This document shows, piece by piece, positions 44,912-53,252 of a DNA stretch of 64,000 bases. Numbering within the stretch: the stretch's first letter is position 1; each line of letters opens with the position of its first letter. The stretch is from DASUPK01 sp963736685. Lineage in GTDB: Bacteria > Actinomycetota > Thermoleophilia > Solirubrobacterales > 70-9. The position numbers and the translations under genes are program-made. The stretch covers positions 26,810-90,809 of the forward strand of contig CAVTPZ010000019.1 in NCBI GenBank assembly GCA_963736685.1. The letters run 5' to 3'. The notes beneath the pieces are model-generated. The model searched no databases, was not told the origin of the DNA, and worked only from the letters and a program-made list of their open reading frames with translations.

Positions 44912-45351
44912 CCGCTCTCGATCTCGGTGAGGTGCTCGACGTTGGCGGCATCATCGGCGTCCGTGCTCGCCTCGCCGCCGAACCACGCGTCGAGGATCTC
45001 CGCCAGCTCGGCCTCGGAGGTGGCGCGCAGGCTGAGCGCCAGGGTGTTCGCGTCGTTCCACTTTCGCGCGCCTTCCGCCGTCTGGGCATCGAGGCAGAGC
45101 GCGGCGCGCACCCCGTCCACCTTGTTGGCGGCGATCGAGGCGCCGGTGCCCGTCCAGCAGCAGACGATCGCCTGCTCGGCGCGGCCCTCTGCGACGTCGC
45201 GGGCCGCGGCCTCGCTGGCCCAGGCCCAGTCGTCACGCTCCTCATCGGCCAGGGCGCCATGGGCGATCGGCTCGTGGCCCCGTTTCCGGAGCTCGCTCAC
45301 GATTGCCTCTGCGACGCCCACCCGTTCGTCGGCGGCGACGGCGATCTTCAT
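44908..45351 (-). CDS. RpiB/LacAB-family sugar-phosphate isomerase-like protein
   Basis: A 147-residue protein. MKIAVAADERVGVAEAIVSE and VCCWTGTGASIAANKVDGVR (the family's C-G-TG-G loop, here CWTGTG) together with WNDANTLALSLR match RpiB. RpiB isomerises ribose-5-phosphate and ribulose-5-phosphate. The catalytic Cys region is conserved but the N-terminal His is replaced, so the substrate could differ. Operon with the RibD-like gene. Confidence 0.82.
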   Translation of the reverse strand: MKIAVAADERVGVAEAIVSELRKRGHEPIAHGALADEERDDWAWASEAAARDVAEGRAEQAIVCCWTGTGASIAANKVDGVRAALCLDAQTAEGARKWNDANTLALSLRATSEAELAEILDAWFGGEASTDADDAANVEHLTEIESG

Positions 45352-45359
45352 GACGGGGA

Positions 45360-46325
45360 TTAGTACTGCTTCCAGCCTGAGAATTCGCGCCCGGCAAACG
45401 CTTGGAGGGCCGCGACGTCCTCGGTGAACTGCGGCCGAAGCTGCTCGAGGATCGCCTCGGGAATCTCCGGCTTGGGGGCCGCTGGGGCCTCCGGATCGTG
45501 GACGATCTTCTCGACCATCCAGCGCATCCGCTCCGGCAGGCGGTCGAAGTTCCGATCGAAGGAGCGGAAGCCGGGGAGCTTGATCAGCTTCTCCATGAAC
45601 TGGTACTTCTCCGTCTCCTTCGCCGAGGACTTCTCCCACTCGCGATCGAACTGCTCGGAGGTGAAGCCGGCGTCGACACCTGCGAAGGCGAAGGCCTTGC
45701 GCATCGTGCCGTCGCGGTCGGTCTGCAGCTCCTCCTGGGTGATGACCTCGATCTGGGAGCGGTCGAAGCGCTCGAGGTAGGGCTGGAGCTGCATCCAGTA
45801 GCGGGAGCGGGTCACGTAGGTCTGATCCGGGCGGGCGAGCGCCTCCTCCATCGTCCGTGTCTCGTAGCCGGCTCCGACCGCGTGGCACCAGTGGGAGAGG
45901 ATCCGGGAGATCGGATCGCGCACCATGTAGATCAGCCTGGCGTCGGGGATGTGCTCGTGGATGCGATCGGGGACGCCCTCGAAATACGGGAGGTTCGTGT
46001 AGTGGGGCGAGGACTCGCCGCGGACGGCGAACCGGTCGTCGAAGCGGCCGCGGTACCAGTCGAGCCCGAGGTCCCAGTTGAGCTCGTCGACGAAGAAGTT
46101 GAGCTCCTTGGGCTTTGACATCCAGATCTCGGGATGAAGGCCCAGGTAGTGATGGATGCTCGTCGTACCGCACTTGAGTCCGCCGATGATGATCAGGTTC
46201 GGCAGCGCGGCGTGCTTGCGGCGGCGTCTGGGCACGCGACCGCCCCGCTTGCGATCGGCGGCATAGCGCTCTCGCGCCCGCAGGCACATCGCCTCGTCGG
46301 CGGGATCGTGCGTGGGGGGAGGCAT
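45360..46325 (-). CDS. sulfotransferase
   Basis: A 321-residue P-loop sulfotransferase. The 5'-phosphosulfate loop is IIGGLKCGTTSIHHYLGLHP and the 3'-phosphate strand YMVRDPISRILSHW, with LERFDRSQIEVITQEELQTD later. It is the NodH/heparan-type group acting on glycans, lipids or small molecules with PAPS; no PAPS genes are nearby. I place the start at ATG 46325, before a basic linker (RKRGGRVPRRRRKHAALP). The divergent dehalogenase begins 92 bp away. Confidence 0.87.
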   Translation of the reverse strand: MPPPTHDPADEAMCLRARERYAADRKRGGRVPRRRRKHAALPNLIIIGGLKCGTTSIHHYLGLHPEIWMSKPKELNFFVDELNWDLGLDWYRGRFDDRFAVRGESSPHYTNLPYFEGVPDRIHEHIPDARLIYMVRDPISRILSHWCHAVGAGYETRTMEEALARPDQTYVTRSRYWMQLQPYLERFDRSQIEVITQEELQTDRDGTMRKAFAFAGVDAGFTSEQFDREWEKSSAKETEKYQFMEKLIKLPGFRSFDRNFDRLPERMRWMVEKIVHDPEAPAAPKPEIPEAILEQLRPQFTEDVAALQAFAGREFSGWKQY

Positions 46326-46416
46326 GGCGGATATGCGAGGGCGCTCCGCAGGCAGAGCCGAGGAGCGTTCCGTCATATGGGGGGCCATGGAGGCGGGCAT
46401 GTTAGCGTCGCTCGCC

Positions 46417-47289
46417 ATGGACGTCTTCCGCACCCCCGACGAGCGCTTCGAGGACCTGCCCGGCTACGACTTCGAGCCGAACTACGCCGAGATCGACGGC
46501 CTGCGGCTTCACTACGTGGACGAGGGCGAGGGGCGCCCCGTCGTCTGCTTCCACGGGGAGCCGACCTGGGCCTACCTCTATCGGAAGATGCTGGGGCCGC
46601 TCGTCGAGGCTCAGAACCGCGTGATCTGCCCCGACATGGCCGGATTCGGCCGCTCGGACAAGCCGACGGATCGCGATTGGTACACCTACGACCGCCACAG
46701 CGAGCTGATCGGCGGGTTCCTGGCCGGGCTCGATCTCTCCGATGCGATCGTGGTCGTCCAGGACTGGGGAGGCCCGGTCGGGCTGCGCTGGGCCACCGAG
46801 AACGCGGACCGGGTCGGGGCCTTGGTGATCCTCAACACCGGCCTGTTCCTCGGGCGGGTCTCGAAGGGCTTCATCGCCTGGCGGAACTTCGCCGAGAAGA
46901 ATCCCGACCTGCCCGTGGGCTTCGTGATCCAGGGGGGCACGACCACGGAACTGCCGGACGAAGTCGTCGCCGCCTACGAGGCGCCCTTCCCGACGCCGGA
47001 GTCGAAGGCGGGCGCTGCTCAGTTCCCGCTGCTCGTTCCGATGTCCGAGGACGAGCCGATGGTCGCCCAGCAGCTTCGGATGCGGGAGGAGCTCGGAAGC
47101 TGGCAGAAGCCGGCGCTGATCGCATTCTCCGACAGCGACCCGGTCTTCCCATTCCCGAAGGCCGGCGATCGCTTCGTGGACCTGATGCCGACCGTCTCCG
47201 ACCAGGTCAAGGTCGAGGGCGCCGCGCACTTTCTGCAAGAGGACCGGGGTGAGCAGATCGCGGGGGAGATCCTCCGCGCCTTCGCTTGA
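46417..47289 (+). CDS. haloalkane dehalogenase-like alpha/beta hydrolase
   Basis: A 290-residue hydrolase of HLD-I type. The oxyanion loop is CFHGEPTWAYLYRKML, the nucleophile elbow VVQDWGGPVGLRWA with Asp instead of Ser, the acid in FSDSDPVF and the base His in GAAHFLQED. These motifs point to dehalogenase rather than epoxide hydrolase. ATG 46417 is 8 nt after TAGCGT (46403-46408), so leaderless. It overlaps the DUF2804 gene in a TTGA. Confidence 0.85.
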   Translation: MDVFRTPDERFEDLPGYDFEPNYAEIDGLRLHYVDEGEGRPVVCFHGEPTWAYLYRKMLGPLVEAQNRVICPDMAGFGRSDKPTDRDWYTYDRHSELIGGFLAGLDLSDAIVVVQDWGGPVGLRWATENADRVGALVILNTGLFLGRVSKGFIAWRNFAEKNPDLPVGFVIQGGTTTELPDEVVAAYEAPFPTPESKAGAAQFPLLVPMSEDEPMVAQQLRMREELGSWQKPALIAFSDSDPVFPFPKAGDRFVDLMPTVSDQVKVEGAAHFLQEDRGEQIAGEILRAFA

Positions 47290-48158
47290 CGCCCGATCAG
47301 CCCAACGCCGAGCTGGCTCGGCTCCCGTGGCGCGGGCGGGAGGCCGACCGCCCGAGCCTGCCGGTTCCGCCGGCGCCCATGCCGCTGCTGAACGGTCGCC
47401 GCCTTCGCAAGCGCTGGCGCTGGGTCGGCGCGTTCGCCGGCAACCTGATGGTGTTCGCAGCGGTCGCGCAGGTCGGCCCGGCCTCGATGACCTTCTGGGG
47501 CGTCTGGGATCGCGAGCGCCGACGCCTCTGGGAACGCACTCGCCGAGGTCTCCCGGGCAGGCGCCGCGACGTGGAGATGCGCGGCCGCTCGGTCCACGTA
47601 CGGGCGGGCAACATCGAGTTCGACCTCGAGCTCGCGGAGGGCAATCCGATCGAATGCATGTGCCCAAATGGCGAGGGCGGGTACACCTGGACCAGGAAGG
47701 CGGCCGGAATGCCGATCCGCGGCGAGGTCCGTATCGGTCGCAGAACGAACGCGTTGGAGGGACTTGGTGTCGAGGACGATTCGGCCGGCTATCACCCGCG
47801 CTACACGTCGTGGCACTGGTCGGCGGGCGTCGGCACGGCGAGCGACGGCCGCTCCTTCGCCTGGAACCTGGTCAGCGGGATCAATGACCCCCCGACCTCG
47901 AGCGAGCGCGCGATCTGGCTCGCCGGGGAGCCGACCGAACCCGGTCCCGTTCGGTTTCAGGGGGTCGAGTCGATCCACTTCGAGGACGAGTCGCGGCTCA
48001 ACTTCACCGCCGAGACGCAGCGATCGCATCACGGGGGCATCCCGCTCCTGGCGCGCTCTGACTACGAGGCGCCCCTCGGCACCTTCACCGGGACGCTCAT
48101 GGGCCTCCACGTCGAGTCCGCGCTCGGCGTGATGGAGGCGCACGATGCCGTCTGGTAG
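47286..48158 (+). CDS. DUF2804 family protein
   Basis: A 290-residue protein. NGRRLRKRWRWVGAFAGNLM VFAAVAQVGP, YTWTRKAAGMPIRGEVRIG and YHPRYTSWHWSAGVGTASDG, with FAWNLVSGINDPP, match DUF2804, a beta-rich family of unknown function related in fold to lipid-binding hydroxyneurosporene-synthase-like proteins. TTG 47286 overlaps the dehalogenase stop; the next gene overlaps its end by 14 nt. Confidence 0.82.
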   Translation: MTPDQPNAELARLPWRGREADRPSLPVPPAPMPLLNGRRLRKRWRWVGAFAGNLMVFAAVAQVGPASMTFWGVWDRERRRLWERTRRGLPGRRRDVEMRGRSVHVRAGNIEFDLELAEGNPIECMCPNGEGGYTWTRKAAGMPIRGEVRIGRRTNALEGLGVEDDSAGYHPRYTSWHWSAGVGTASDGRSFAWNLVSGINDPPTSSERAIWLAGEPTEPGPVRFQGVESIHFEDESRLNFTAETQRSHHGGIPLLARSDYEAPLGTFTGTLMGLHVESALGVMEAHDAVW

Positions 48159-49008
48159 GCGGGAATGGATCGCGATGGCGAAGGCGATCTACGGTCGCTT
48201 CGGCGAGGTCCAGGTCACCGACCGGGCCGCGGCGCAGACCTACTACTCGATCCTCTCGCTGTTCCCAGGACTGTTGGTGGTCGTCTCGCTGCTCGCCCTG
48301 CTCGGGCAGTACCCGGAGACGTATCGCAGCATCATCGAAACGCTGCGCGACGCTGCCCCCGGCACGGCCGTCGACACGATCGACAGCGCGCTCCGCGGCG
48401 CGCTCTCCAACCGGAGCAATGCCGGGTTCCTGCTGGTTGTGGGAATCGTCCTCTCGCTCTACTCCGCGTCCGGAGCCATGGGCGCCTCGATGCGCTCACT
48501 CGAGGCGATCAACAGGGCGAAGAAGGGACGTGACTTCCTGCCCAACCTTGGGGTCCGGTTGGGACTGACCGTCTTGGTCACGCTGCTGGTCCTGATCTCG
48601 TTCCTGTCGGTCGTCATCGCGGGTCCCCTCTTCGGCTCGATCGCCGACGCCGCCGGGTTCCCCCCGGTCGTCAAGGGCCTGGTCGGCTACCTGCGCTGGC
48701 CGATCGGCGCGGCGGCCCTGCTGACCGCGTTCGCGATCGTCTACGCCCTAGGGCCGCGCCGCACACCGCGAAAGGGGGACCGGTCTCTTCGCTCCGTCCT
48801 GCCCGGCGCGGCGGTGGGTACCGCGGTGTGGTTCGCCATTTCCCTTCTCTTCACCCTTTACGTCTCCCACTTCGGTTCTTATGACAAGACCTATGGCACC
48901 CTCGGCGCGATGATCTCGCTGCTGATCTGGCTCTGGCTCGGGAACCTGGCGTTCCTGCTCGGCGCGCTCTTCAACGCCGAGGGCTACAGGGCCGTGGACG
49001 AGGATTGA
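48145..49008 (+). CDS. YihY/BrkB-family membrane protein
   Basis: A 287-residue protein with six membrane segments. VTDRAAAQTYYSILSLFPGL, YSASGAMGASMRSLEAINRA and GSYDKTYGTLGAMISLLIWL WLGNLAFLLGALFNAE are the hallmark regions of the YihY/virulence factor BrkB family, wrongly called RNase BN in the past. Function in envelope or transport is not settled. The start overlaps DUF2804 by 14 nt and the stop overlaps the next gene (TGATG). Confidence 0.9.
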   Translation: MPSGRREWIAMAKAIYGRFGEVQVTDRAAAQTYYSILSLFPGLLVVVSLLALLGQYPETYRSIIETLRDAAPGTAVDTIDSALRGALSNRSNAGFLLVVGIVLSLYSASGAMGASMRSLEAINRAKKGRDFLPNLGVRLGLTVLVTLLVLISFLSVVIAGPLFGSIADAAGFPPVVKGLVGYLRWPIGAAALLTAFAIVYALGPRRTPRKGDRSLRSVLPGAAVGTAVWFAISLLFTLYVSHFGSYDKTYGTLGAMISLLIWLWLGNLAFLLGALFNAEGYRAVDED

Positions 49009-49991
49009 TGGTCGCCCCGCTTGGGGTGGACCTGGGCGCCAGCTTCGACAGCTTTCAGCACGGCGCCCAGGAGTTCTTCCACCGTCTCTCGGAGATCGGC
49101 TGGCTTTCGATGGCGGTCGCTCTCGCCTTCTATCTCGCCCACCTGCTGGCGCGGAGCCGCGCCTGGCAGAACGTCCTGCGGGATGCCTATCCGGACCGAA
49201 AGGTGCCCTTCGCCCGGATCGCGGCCGCGTACCTGGTGGGGGCCGGGATGAACAGCGTGGTCCCCGCCCGTGTCGGCGATGCCGTGAAGATCTTTCTCGC
49301 CAAGCGCTCGATCCGGCGCTCCACCTACCCGACGGTCGTCTCCTCGTTCTTCGTCGGCTCTGTCTTCGACACCTCGGCCGGGATCCTCGTCTTCGTCTAT
49401 GCCCTCACCCAGGGCCTGCTGCCGAATCCGCCGGAGCTCCCCGACCTGCCCGCCTTCGACATCGCCTTCTGGGCCCAGCACCCGGACCTCCTCATCTTCA
49501 CCCTGACCGCGCTCGCCATCGTGGTCGTGGTCGCCTTCGCGCTGCTCGCTCGCCATGTTGAGGCGTTCTGGGACCGCGTCAAGCAGGGCGCGATCGTCCT
49601 CGCGACACCCATGGTCTATCTGAAGACGGTCGCCTCCTGGCAGGGGTTCGGCTGGGTCCTTCGCTTCTTCTCCTACTGGTTCTTCCTCAACGCTTTCCAC
49701 ATCGGGGGCTCCTTCCAGAACGTCCTCCTGGTGATGAGCGTGCAGACCGTTTCGACGCTCCTGCCCCTGACCCCGGGTGGCGCCGGCGCCCAGCAGGCAC
49801 TCCTCGTCGCGACCCTGGTCGGACCGGGTCCGATCGCCGTCCTCACCTACTCGGTGGGACAGCAGATCGCGGTCGCCGCCTGGACCGTGATCCTCGGAAC
49901 GCTCGCGCTGATCTTCGTCTTCCGGACGACGAACTGGCGCAGCCTGATCCGGAGCGCAAGCCGGGAGGCGGATCAGCATGCGAAGGCGTAA
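49008..49991 (+). CDS. UPF0104/lysylphosphatidylglycerol-synthase-like membrane domain protein
   Basis: A 327-residue polytopic protein. FPDR..AYLVGAGMNSVVPARVGDAVK and LMSVQTVSTLLPLTPGGAGA QQALLV are the characteristic loops of the flippase-like UPF0104 family (the membrane half of MprF). It lacks the synthase domain, so it is probably a lipid-flipping or glycolipid-pathway component. Coupled to YihY upstream. Confidence 0.83.
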   Translation: MVAPLGVDLGASFDSFQHGAQEFFHRLSEIGWLSMAVALAFYLAHLLARSRAWQNVLRDAYPDRKVPFARIAAAYLVGAGMNSVVPARVGDAVKIFLAKRSIRRSTYPTVVSSFFVGSVFDTSAGILVFVYALTQGLLPNPPELPDLPAFDIAFWAQHPDLLIFTLTALAIVVVVAFALLARHVEAFWDRVKQGAIVLATPMVYLKTVASWQGFGWVLRFFSYWFFLNAFHIGGSFQNVLLVMSVQTVSTLLPLTPGGAGAQQALLVATLVGPGPIAVLTYSVGQQIAVAAWTVILGTLALIFVFRTTNWRSLIRSASREADQHAKA

Positions 49992-50009
49992 TCGGTCAGT
50001 GTCCCCTCC

Positions 50010-51095
50010 ATGCCTGGCCCCATCAACGGCTGGCGGTCCCGATCGGGACTGTTCTGCGTCGTCGCTCTCGCGCTCGCCTCTTTGGTCGGTCTGACCGCCG
50101 CCGGGGCCGAGGCGAAGAAGAAAGCGAGCCTGCCGCCGATCCACGTGCGCGGGACGGTCTACACGTTCGACGATCAGACCCCTATCGCAGGCGCGACGGT
50201 GAGGGTGGCGGAGCTCCCCGGCGTGAGCGCGCAGACGGCCCCCGACGGCACCTACGACCTCGTGGTTCCCGATGGGACCAAGTTCACGCTCTACGTCGAT
50301 GCCGCTGGCCACCACCGGATCTACCTGCAGACCTTTGTCAGCCAGGGCAAGGACATGCAGCGCGTCAACTTCCAGACGCCGAGTGACGCGGCATACAACG
50401 GGCTCGCGCTGATCCTCGCCGTGCCGCGGGACGCGAACAACGAGCTGGTCAACTGCGCGGTGGTCTCCACCTTCAGCACCATCAACGTGCGCGACCTCGG
50501 CTTCAATGACTTCGTCGCCTACGGAGCTCACGGAGTCGCAGGCGCGACGGCCAGCGCCAGCCCGGCGTTGCCCAACCCTGTCTACTTCAACGAGTCGGTC
50601 ATCCCGGACGCCTCGCGGACCGAGTCGTCCATCGATGGCGGCGTCGTCTGGCCCGTGGTGCCCGCGGGGGTCTACCGGTTCACGGCCCAGCATCCGTCGA
50701 CCCGCTTCGCACCGTTCCGCGCCACCTGTGAGCCGGGAAGGGTCGTCAATGCCAATCCGCCCCAGGGGTTCTATGAGCTGCGCCCCGGAGAGAAGATCGA
50801 CTCCTCCGTCGCCGCGTCGCTCGCCTCCGTCCATTTCGACCTGAGCGGCTCCGAGGCACTTCTGAAGACCCGGGTCAAAGCCCGCGAGTACGTCGCGGTG
50901 AGCGGCATCCTGCGGCGTGGCAAGAAGGCCCGAGCCAAGCGTCGTACCAAGGGGTATGCGCCCGGGAAGCGAACCCTCGCCTTCCCGATCGGCCAGAGCC
51001 TCGCCGGAAAGGCGATCACGGTGAAGCTGACGGTGGAGGACGGTCATGGGAACGTCAAGACGCTGACCAAGAAACTGAAGGTTCCGCGGCGATAG
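50010..51095 (+). CDS. secreted protein with carboxypeptidase-regulatory-like domain
   Basis: A 361-residue exported protein. The signal peptide is SGLFCVVALALASLVGLTAA. The mature N-terminus is a CarboxypepD_reg/Cna-B-like beta sandwich (VRGTVYTFDDQTPIAGATVR, TAPDGTYDLVVPDGTKFTLY). The middle is unknown, with two Cys (NCAVVST, RATCEPG). The C-terminus is a Lys/Arg-rich beta domain (RRGKKARAKRRTKG). Probably a surface or matrix-associated protein. Confidence 0.7.
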   Translation: MPGPINGWRSRSGLFCVVALALASLVGLTAAGAEAKKKASLPPIHVRGTVYTFDDQTPIAGATVRVAELPGVSAQTAPDGTYDLVVPDGTKFTLYVDAAGHHRIYLQTFVSQGKDMQRVNFQTPSDAAYNGLALILAVPRDANNELVNCAVVSTFSTINVRDLGFNDFVAYGAHGVAGATASASPALPNPVYFNESVIPDASRTESSIDGGVVWPVVPAGVYRFTAQHPSTRFAPFRATCEPGRVVNANPPQGFYELRPGEKIDSSVAASLASVHFDLSGSEALLKTRVKAREYVAVSGILRRGKKARAKRRTKGYAPGKRTLAFPIGQSLAGKAITVKLTVEDGHGNVKTLTKKLKVPRR

Positions 51096-51124
51096 CGCAG
51101 AGAGCGCTGGGACTGAAGAGGCTC

Positions 51125-51241
51125 CTACCGAAGCGGCCTGGTGCTCCTGAGCCAGTGGGCCAGCACGTTGGTCCAGATGGCACCGAGGAGGAGGACGCCG
51201 ATGAGAACGACCGGCAGCACGGTTATCTCGAGAGATTCCAT
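51125..51241 (-). CDS. 38-residue single-pass membrane micro-protein
   Basis: ATG 51241 opens MESLEITVLPVVLIGVLLLG then AIWTNVLAHWLRSTRPLR and TAG. One hydrophobic helix of about 20 residues is followed by a short basic tail, a typical N-out/C-in micro-protein. GATACT (minus, 51251-51256) lies exactly 9 nt upstream, the same leaderless element and spacing as at the MSEE genes. The ORF lies alone between a secreted protein and another exported protein. Confidence 0.6.
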   Translation of the reverse strand: MESLEITVLPVVLIGVLLLGAIWTNVLAHWLRSTRPLR

Positions 51242-51319
51242 CGTGTTGCCAGTATCGAGGGGGGTCCTAAGCGGGAGATCAAGGCGGGACCCGATTGCAC
51301 TCTTGGGGTGCGCGGAGGC

Positions 51320-51808
51320 TCAGCCGTTGTCGATCTCTGCCGTCCATTTCGCCGTGGAGTCGCAGACGAGGGGACCCGTGTCAGGGAGGGGCATGCTCCC
51401 GCTGACGTGAATCGTCCCGGTGGCGGGCCCCTTTCGCGGGATCCGACCCTGAATCTCATAGGTGATCCCGCCGTCGGTGAGGGAATCGGCAAATGCGCCC
51501 TTCTTCAGGGGCAGCCGCGGTGAGCCGGCGGCGGCGCTGCTCGAGAGGTCGCTTTCGCCTTCCGAGTCGTGGCAGCTGACGATCAGGAAGTAGAAGGAGA
51601 ACTTGCGAACCGCGACCGGACGGAGATTCTTGCCCTTGCCCTTCGACTCCAGCTTGAACGAGACGCTCGATCCCGGCTCCTGCGTCGGAGGGCCGAGGAG
51701 CGGCCCAGAATATGGTGTCTTCTTCGCCATGGCCAGCGGCACGATCAGTGCGGCGAGAACGGCCGACAGTGCCAGCCCCAGGGCCGTGCACCTCGCCGCT
51801 CTTCCCAC
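51320..51808 (-). CDS. secreted hypothetical protein
   Basis: A 162-residue protein. GTG 51808 follows the ribosome site GGGGAGGGGAA. The signal peptide is CTALGLALSAVLAALIVPLA followed by MAKKTPYSG. The mature part is beta-rich (SSVSFKLESKGKGKNLRPVA, KFSFYFLIVSCHD, GTIHVSGSMPL) with two Cys. No family recognised. It resembles other exported Thermoleophilia-type beta proteins only in general style. Confidence 0.65.
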   Translation of the reverse strand: MGRAARCTALGLALSAVLAALIVPLAMAKKTPYSGPLLGPPTQEPGSSVSFKLESKGKGKNLRPVAVRKFSFYFLIVSCHDSEGESDLSSSAAAGSPRLPLKKGAFADSLTDGGITYEIQGRIPRKGPATGTIHVSGSMPLPDTGPLVCDSTAKWTAEIDNG

Positions 51809-51938
51809 TTCCCCTCCCCTCGATGAACGTTCCGTCGTTCGCTCGGATCGTACCGCCCTCGACCCCAGCTCATGCGCAATGCTGAGGCAAAACGTACAAA
51901 GCACCCGGCCCGGCGCCGGCTCCCAACGGAGGCATGAC

Positions 51939-52367
51939 ATGACCGACGGAACTCCTACCTATCTCGGACGCGGCGATCCGGCCGGCAGGTTCGCCGACTA
52001 CTACCCGGTGTGGGTGGACAAGCTGGCCGGCGACGTCAGCCTGGAGGGGTCGATGCTTGACGACTGCGTGCAGGGTCCGGACGCCATCCGCGCCGTCATC
52101 GGCGGCGTCCGCGAGCTCTACGACCGCCAGGATTTCAACTTCGCCGGCCCCTGGGGCGACAACGGCTTCATCGAGGACTACACGGCCGAGGTTGGCGGCA
52201 GGCCGCTCGGGTGCTTCCACCTGGTCACCTTCAACGCCGACGGGGAGACGCAGCACATCGCAGCCCATTACCGGCCGCTGAGCTCGCTGATGTTCTTCTC
52301 CAGCCTGCTGCGGGAAAGGCTCGCCGGCACCCTGTACGCCGAGCACTTCCTCGCCGGTGAGTCCTGA
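51939..52367 (+). CDS. SnoaL-like (NTF2-fold) protein
   Basis: A 142-residue protein starting MTDGTPTYLGRGDPAGRFAD, with DDCVQGPDAIRAVIGGVREL, FNFAGPWGDNGFIEDYTAEV and GCFHLVTFNADGETQHIAAH YRPL, the usual beta-sheet core of SnoaL/NTF2. ATG 51939 follows GGAGG. It is the last ordinary gene before the hairpin-rich region; a hairpin A variant begins 11 nt after its stop. Confidence 0.75.
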   Translation: MTDGTPTYLGRGDPAGRFADYYPVWVDKLAGDVSLEGSMLDDCVQGPDAIRAVIGGVRELYDRQDFNFAGPWGDNGFIEDYTAEVGGRPLGCFHLVTFNADGETQHIAAHYRPLSSLMFFSSLLRERLAGTLYAEHFLAGES

Positions 52368-52378
52368 AACGGGCGTTC

Positions 52379-52627
52379 CGCTTTCCATCAAAGCGACCAC
52401 TGCCACGGAGGCTCTTCGCCGCGCGGGAACAGGTAGTGGTCCCGTCCGGGGAGCGTCTCCAGAGGGAACCAGCGCCGCGTCGTCCTCGAGGTTCAGCCGG
52501 ATGTTCGAGGCCGCCGCGATCTCCGCTGAGCCGGCGGTCCGCTCGCTCCGCTCCCAGCCGAGGCCCGGCATCTAGAGCCATTTAGTAACCGAGACTCGTG
52601 GGCGGACGTCCGCTTTTCGTCCAAAGC
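52379..52627 (+). repeat. expanded hairpin element, copy 1 (A-variant, ORF, B)
   Basis: The left end is CGCTTTCCATCAAAGCG (52379-52395, hairpin A lacking one loop base). The right end is GCTTTTCGTCCAAAGC (52612-52627, hairpin B). Between them lies about 215 bp matching copies 2 and 3, including the block read on the minus strand as TTACTAAATGGCTCTAGAT. Confidence 0.8.
52388..52571 (-). pseudogene. 70-codon element ORF, copy 1, frameshifted
   Basis: ATG 52571, directly after an in-frame TAG, opens MPGLGWERSERTAGSAEIAA and continues IRLNLEDDAALVP. One extra T then shifts the frame; the homologous sequence resumes as LETLPGRDHYLFPRGEEPPW QWSL and ends at a TGA formed by hairpin A. The intact homologues at 60045-60257 and 61576-61788 define the frame. 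Function unknown. Confidence 0.55.
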
Positions 52628-52659
52628 AGCCATTCTCGGCCCGCGCGGATCAGCTCAAG

Positions 52660-53067
52660 TTATGGACCGACAACCTCTTCAACGATCGACTCAACTGCGT
52701 CGAAGGGTGCACGCTGTGCACCCTCGATGTGGTGCCGCTCGGCCAGGAACTCCGGTGCGTTGTAACTCACGGCGACCGCTCCCTTCCCGTCCTCCCAAAC
52801 CAGCACCTTGAGCGGGAGATCCAAACCCGCGAGCGGCGCCGCGAGCATTACCGCCGCGCCGACAGTCGGCTTCCCAAACATGACGAGCTTCGAATCGGGC
52901 ATCTGCACACCAACTTCTTCGGCTTGGCCGCTGTGATCAATGACCCTGAACAGCGTGAAGCCTCGATCCGCGATCACACGCGTCAGTCGGTCGACCGTCT
53001 GTGCGACGGACTTGCTGCTGTGCTTGGTGATGATCCCGGCCAAGTTGAGGTCTTCCTCCTTCGACAT
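52660..53067 (-). CDS. DUF302-domain protein
   Basis: A 135-residue protein. After MSKEEDLNLAGI come a DUF302-type core SVAQTVDRLTRVIADRGFTL FRVIDHSGQAEEVGVQMPDS, KLVMFGKPTVGAAVMLAAPL and LPLKVLVWEDGKGAVAVSYN. DUF302 proteins are small alpha/beta proteins of unknown function. The start is at ATG 53067 in the promoter module with GATACT at 53077-53082. The N-terminal MSKEE looks borrowed from the module rather than from the family. Confidence 0.82.
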   Translation of the reverse strand: MSKEEDLNLAGIITKHSSKSVAQTVDRLTRVIADRGFTLFRVIDHSGQAEEVGVQMPDSKLVMFGKPTVGAAVMLAAPLAGLDLPLKVLVWEDGKGAVAVSYNAPEFLAERHHIEGAQRAPFDAVESIVEEVVGP

Positions 53068-53105
53068 CGCCCACGCAGTATCTCGCTCGAAACCGCTGCT
53101 TTCCA
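53068..53105 (-). promoter_or_regulatory. hairpin-A promoter/start module before the DUF302 gene
   Basis: On the minus strand: TGGAAA (53100-53105, inside hairpin A), 17 nt, GATACT (53077-53082), then 9 nt GCGTGGGCG, then ATGTCGAAGGAGG. The mRNA would be leaderless or nearly so. Confidence 0.6.
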
Positions 53106-53138
53106 TGCAAAGCAGAACCGCTGCTTTTCGTCCAAAGC
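53096..53138 (+). repeat. paired hairpin element A+B
   Basis: Hairpin A CTGCTTT-CCATGC-AAAGCAG (53096-53115) and hairpin B core GCTTTTCGTCCAAAGC (53123-53138). Core starts are 25 bp apart. Lies between divergent genes. Confidence 0.85.
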
Positions 53139-53252
53139 GGCTACTCCGGCAATCCCGGCTCGCTGAGGGCGTGAGTCCGGTGGGAAACACGGAGGTAGGC
53201 ACGAACTTCGGCTGACATGCTCCGTTAAGGGGTTTTCCGTGTTCAAGCACCG

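Noticed and set aside
48984..51047. 687-codon open frame on the minus strand
   Set aside because: It runs antisense through the UPF0104 gene and the secreted protein, and is full of Arg/Asp/Gly/Glu repeats typical of GC-rich shadow frames.
51870..52571. 233-codon minus-strand frame beginning MPGLGWERSERTAG
   Set aside because: Only the first about 40 residues match the element ORF; after the one-base insertion it runs antisense through the SnoaL gene.
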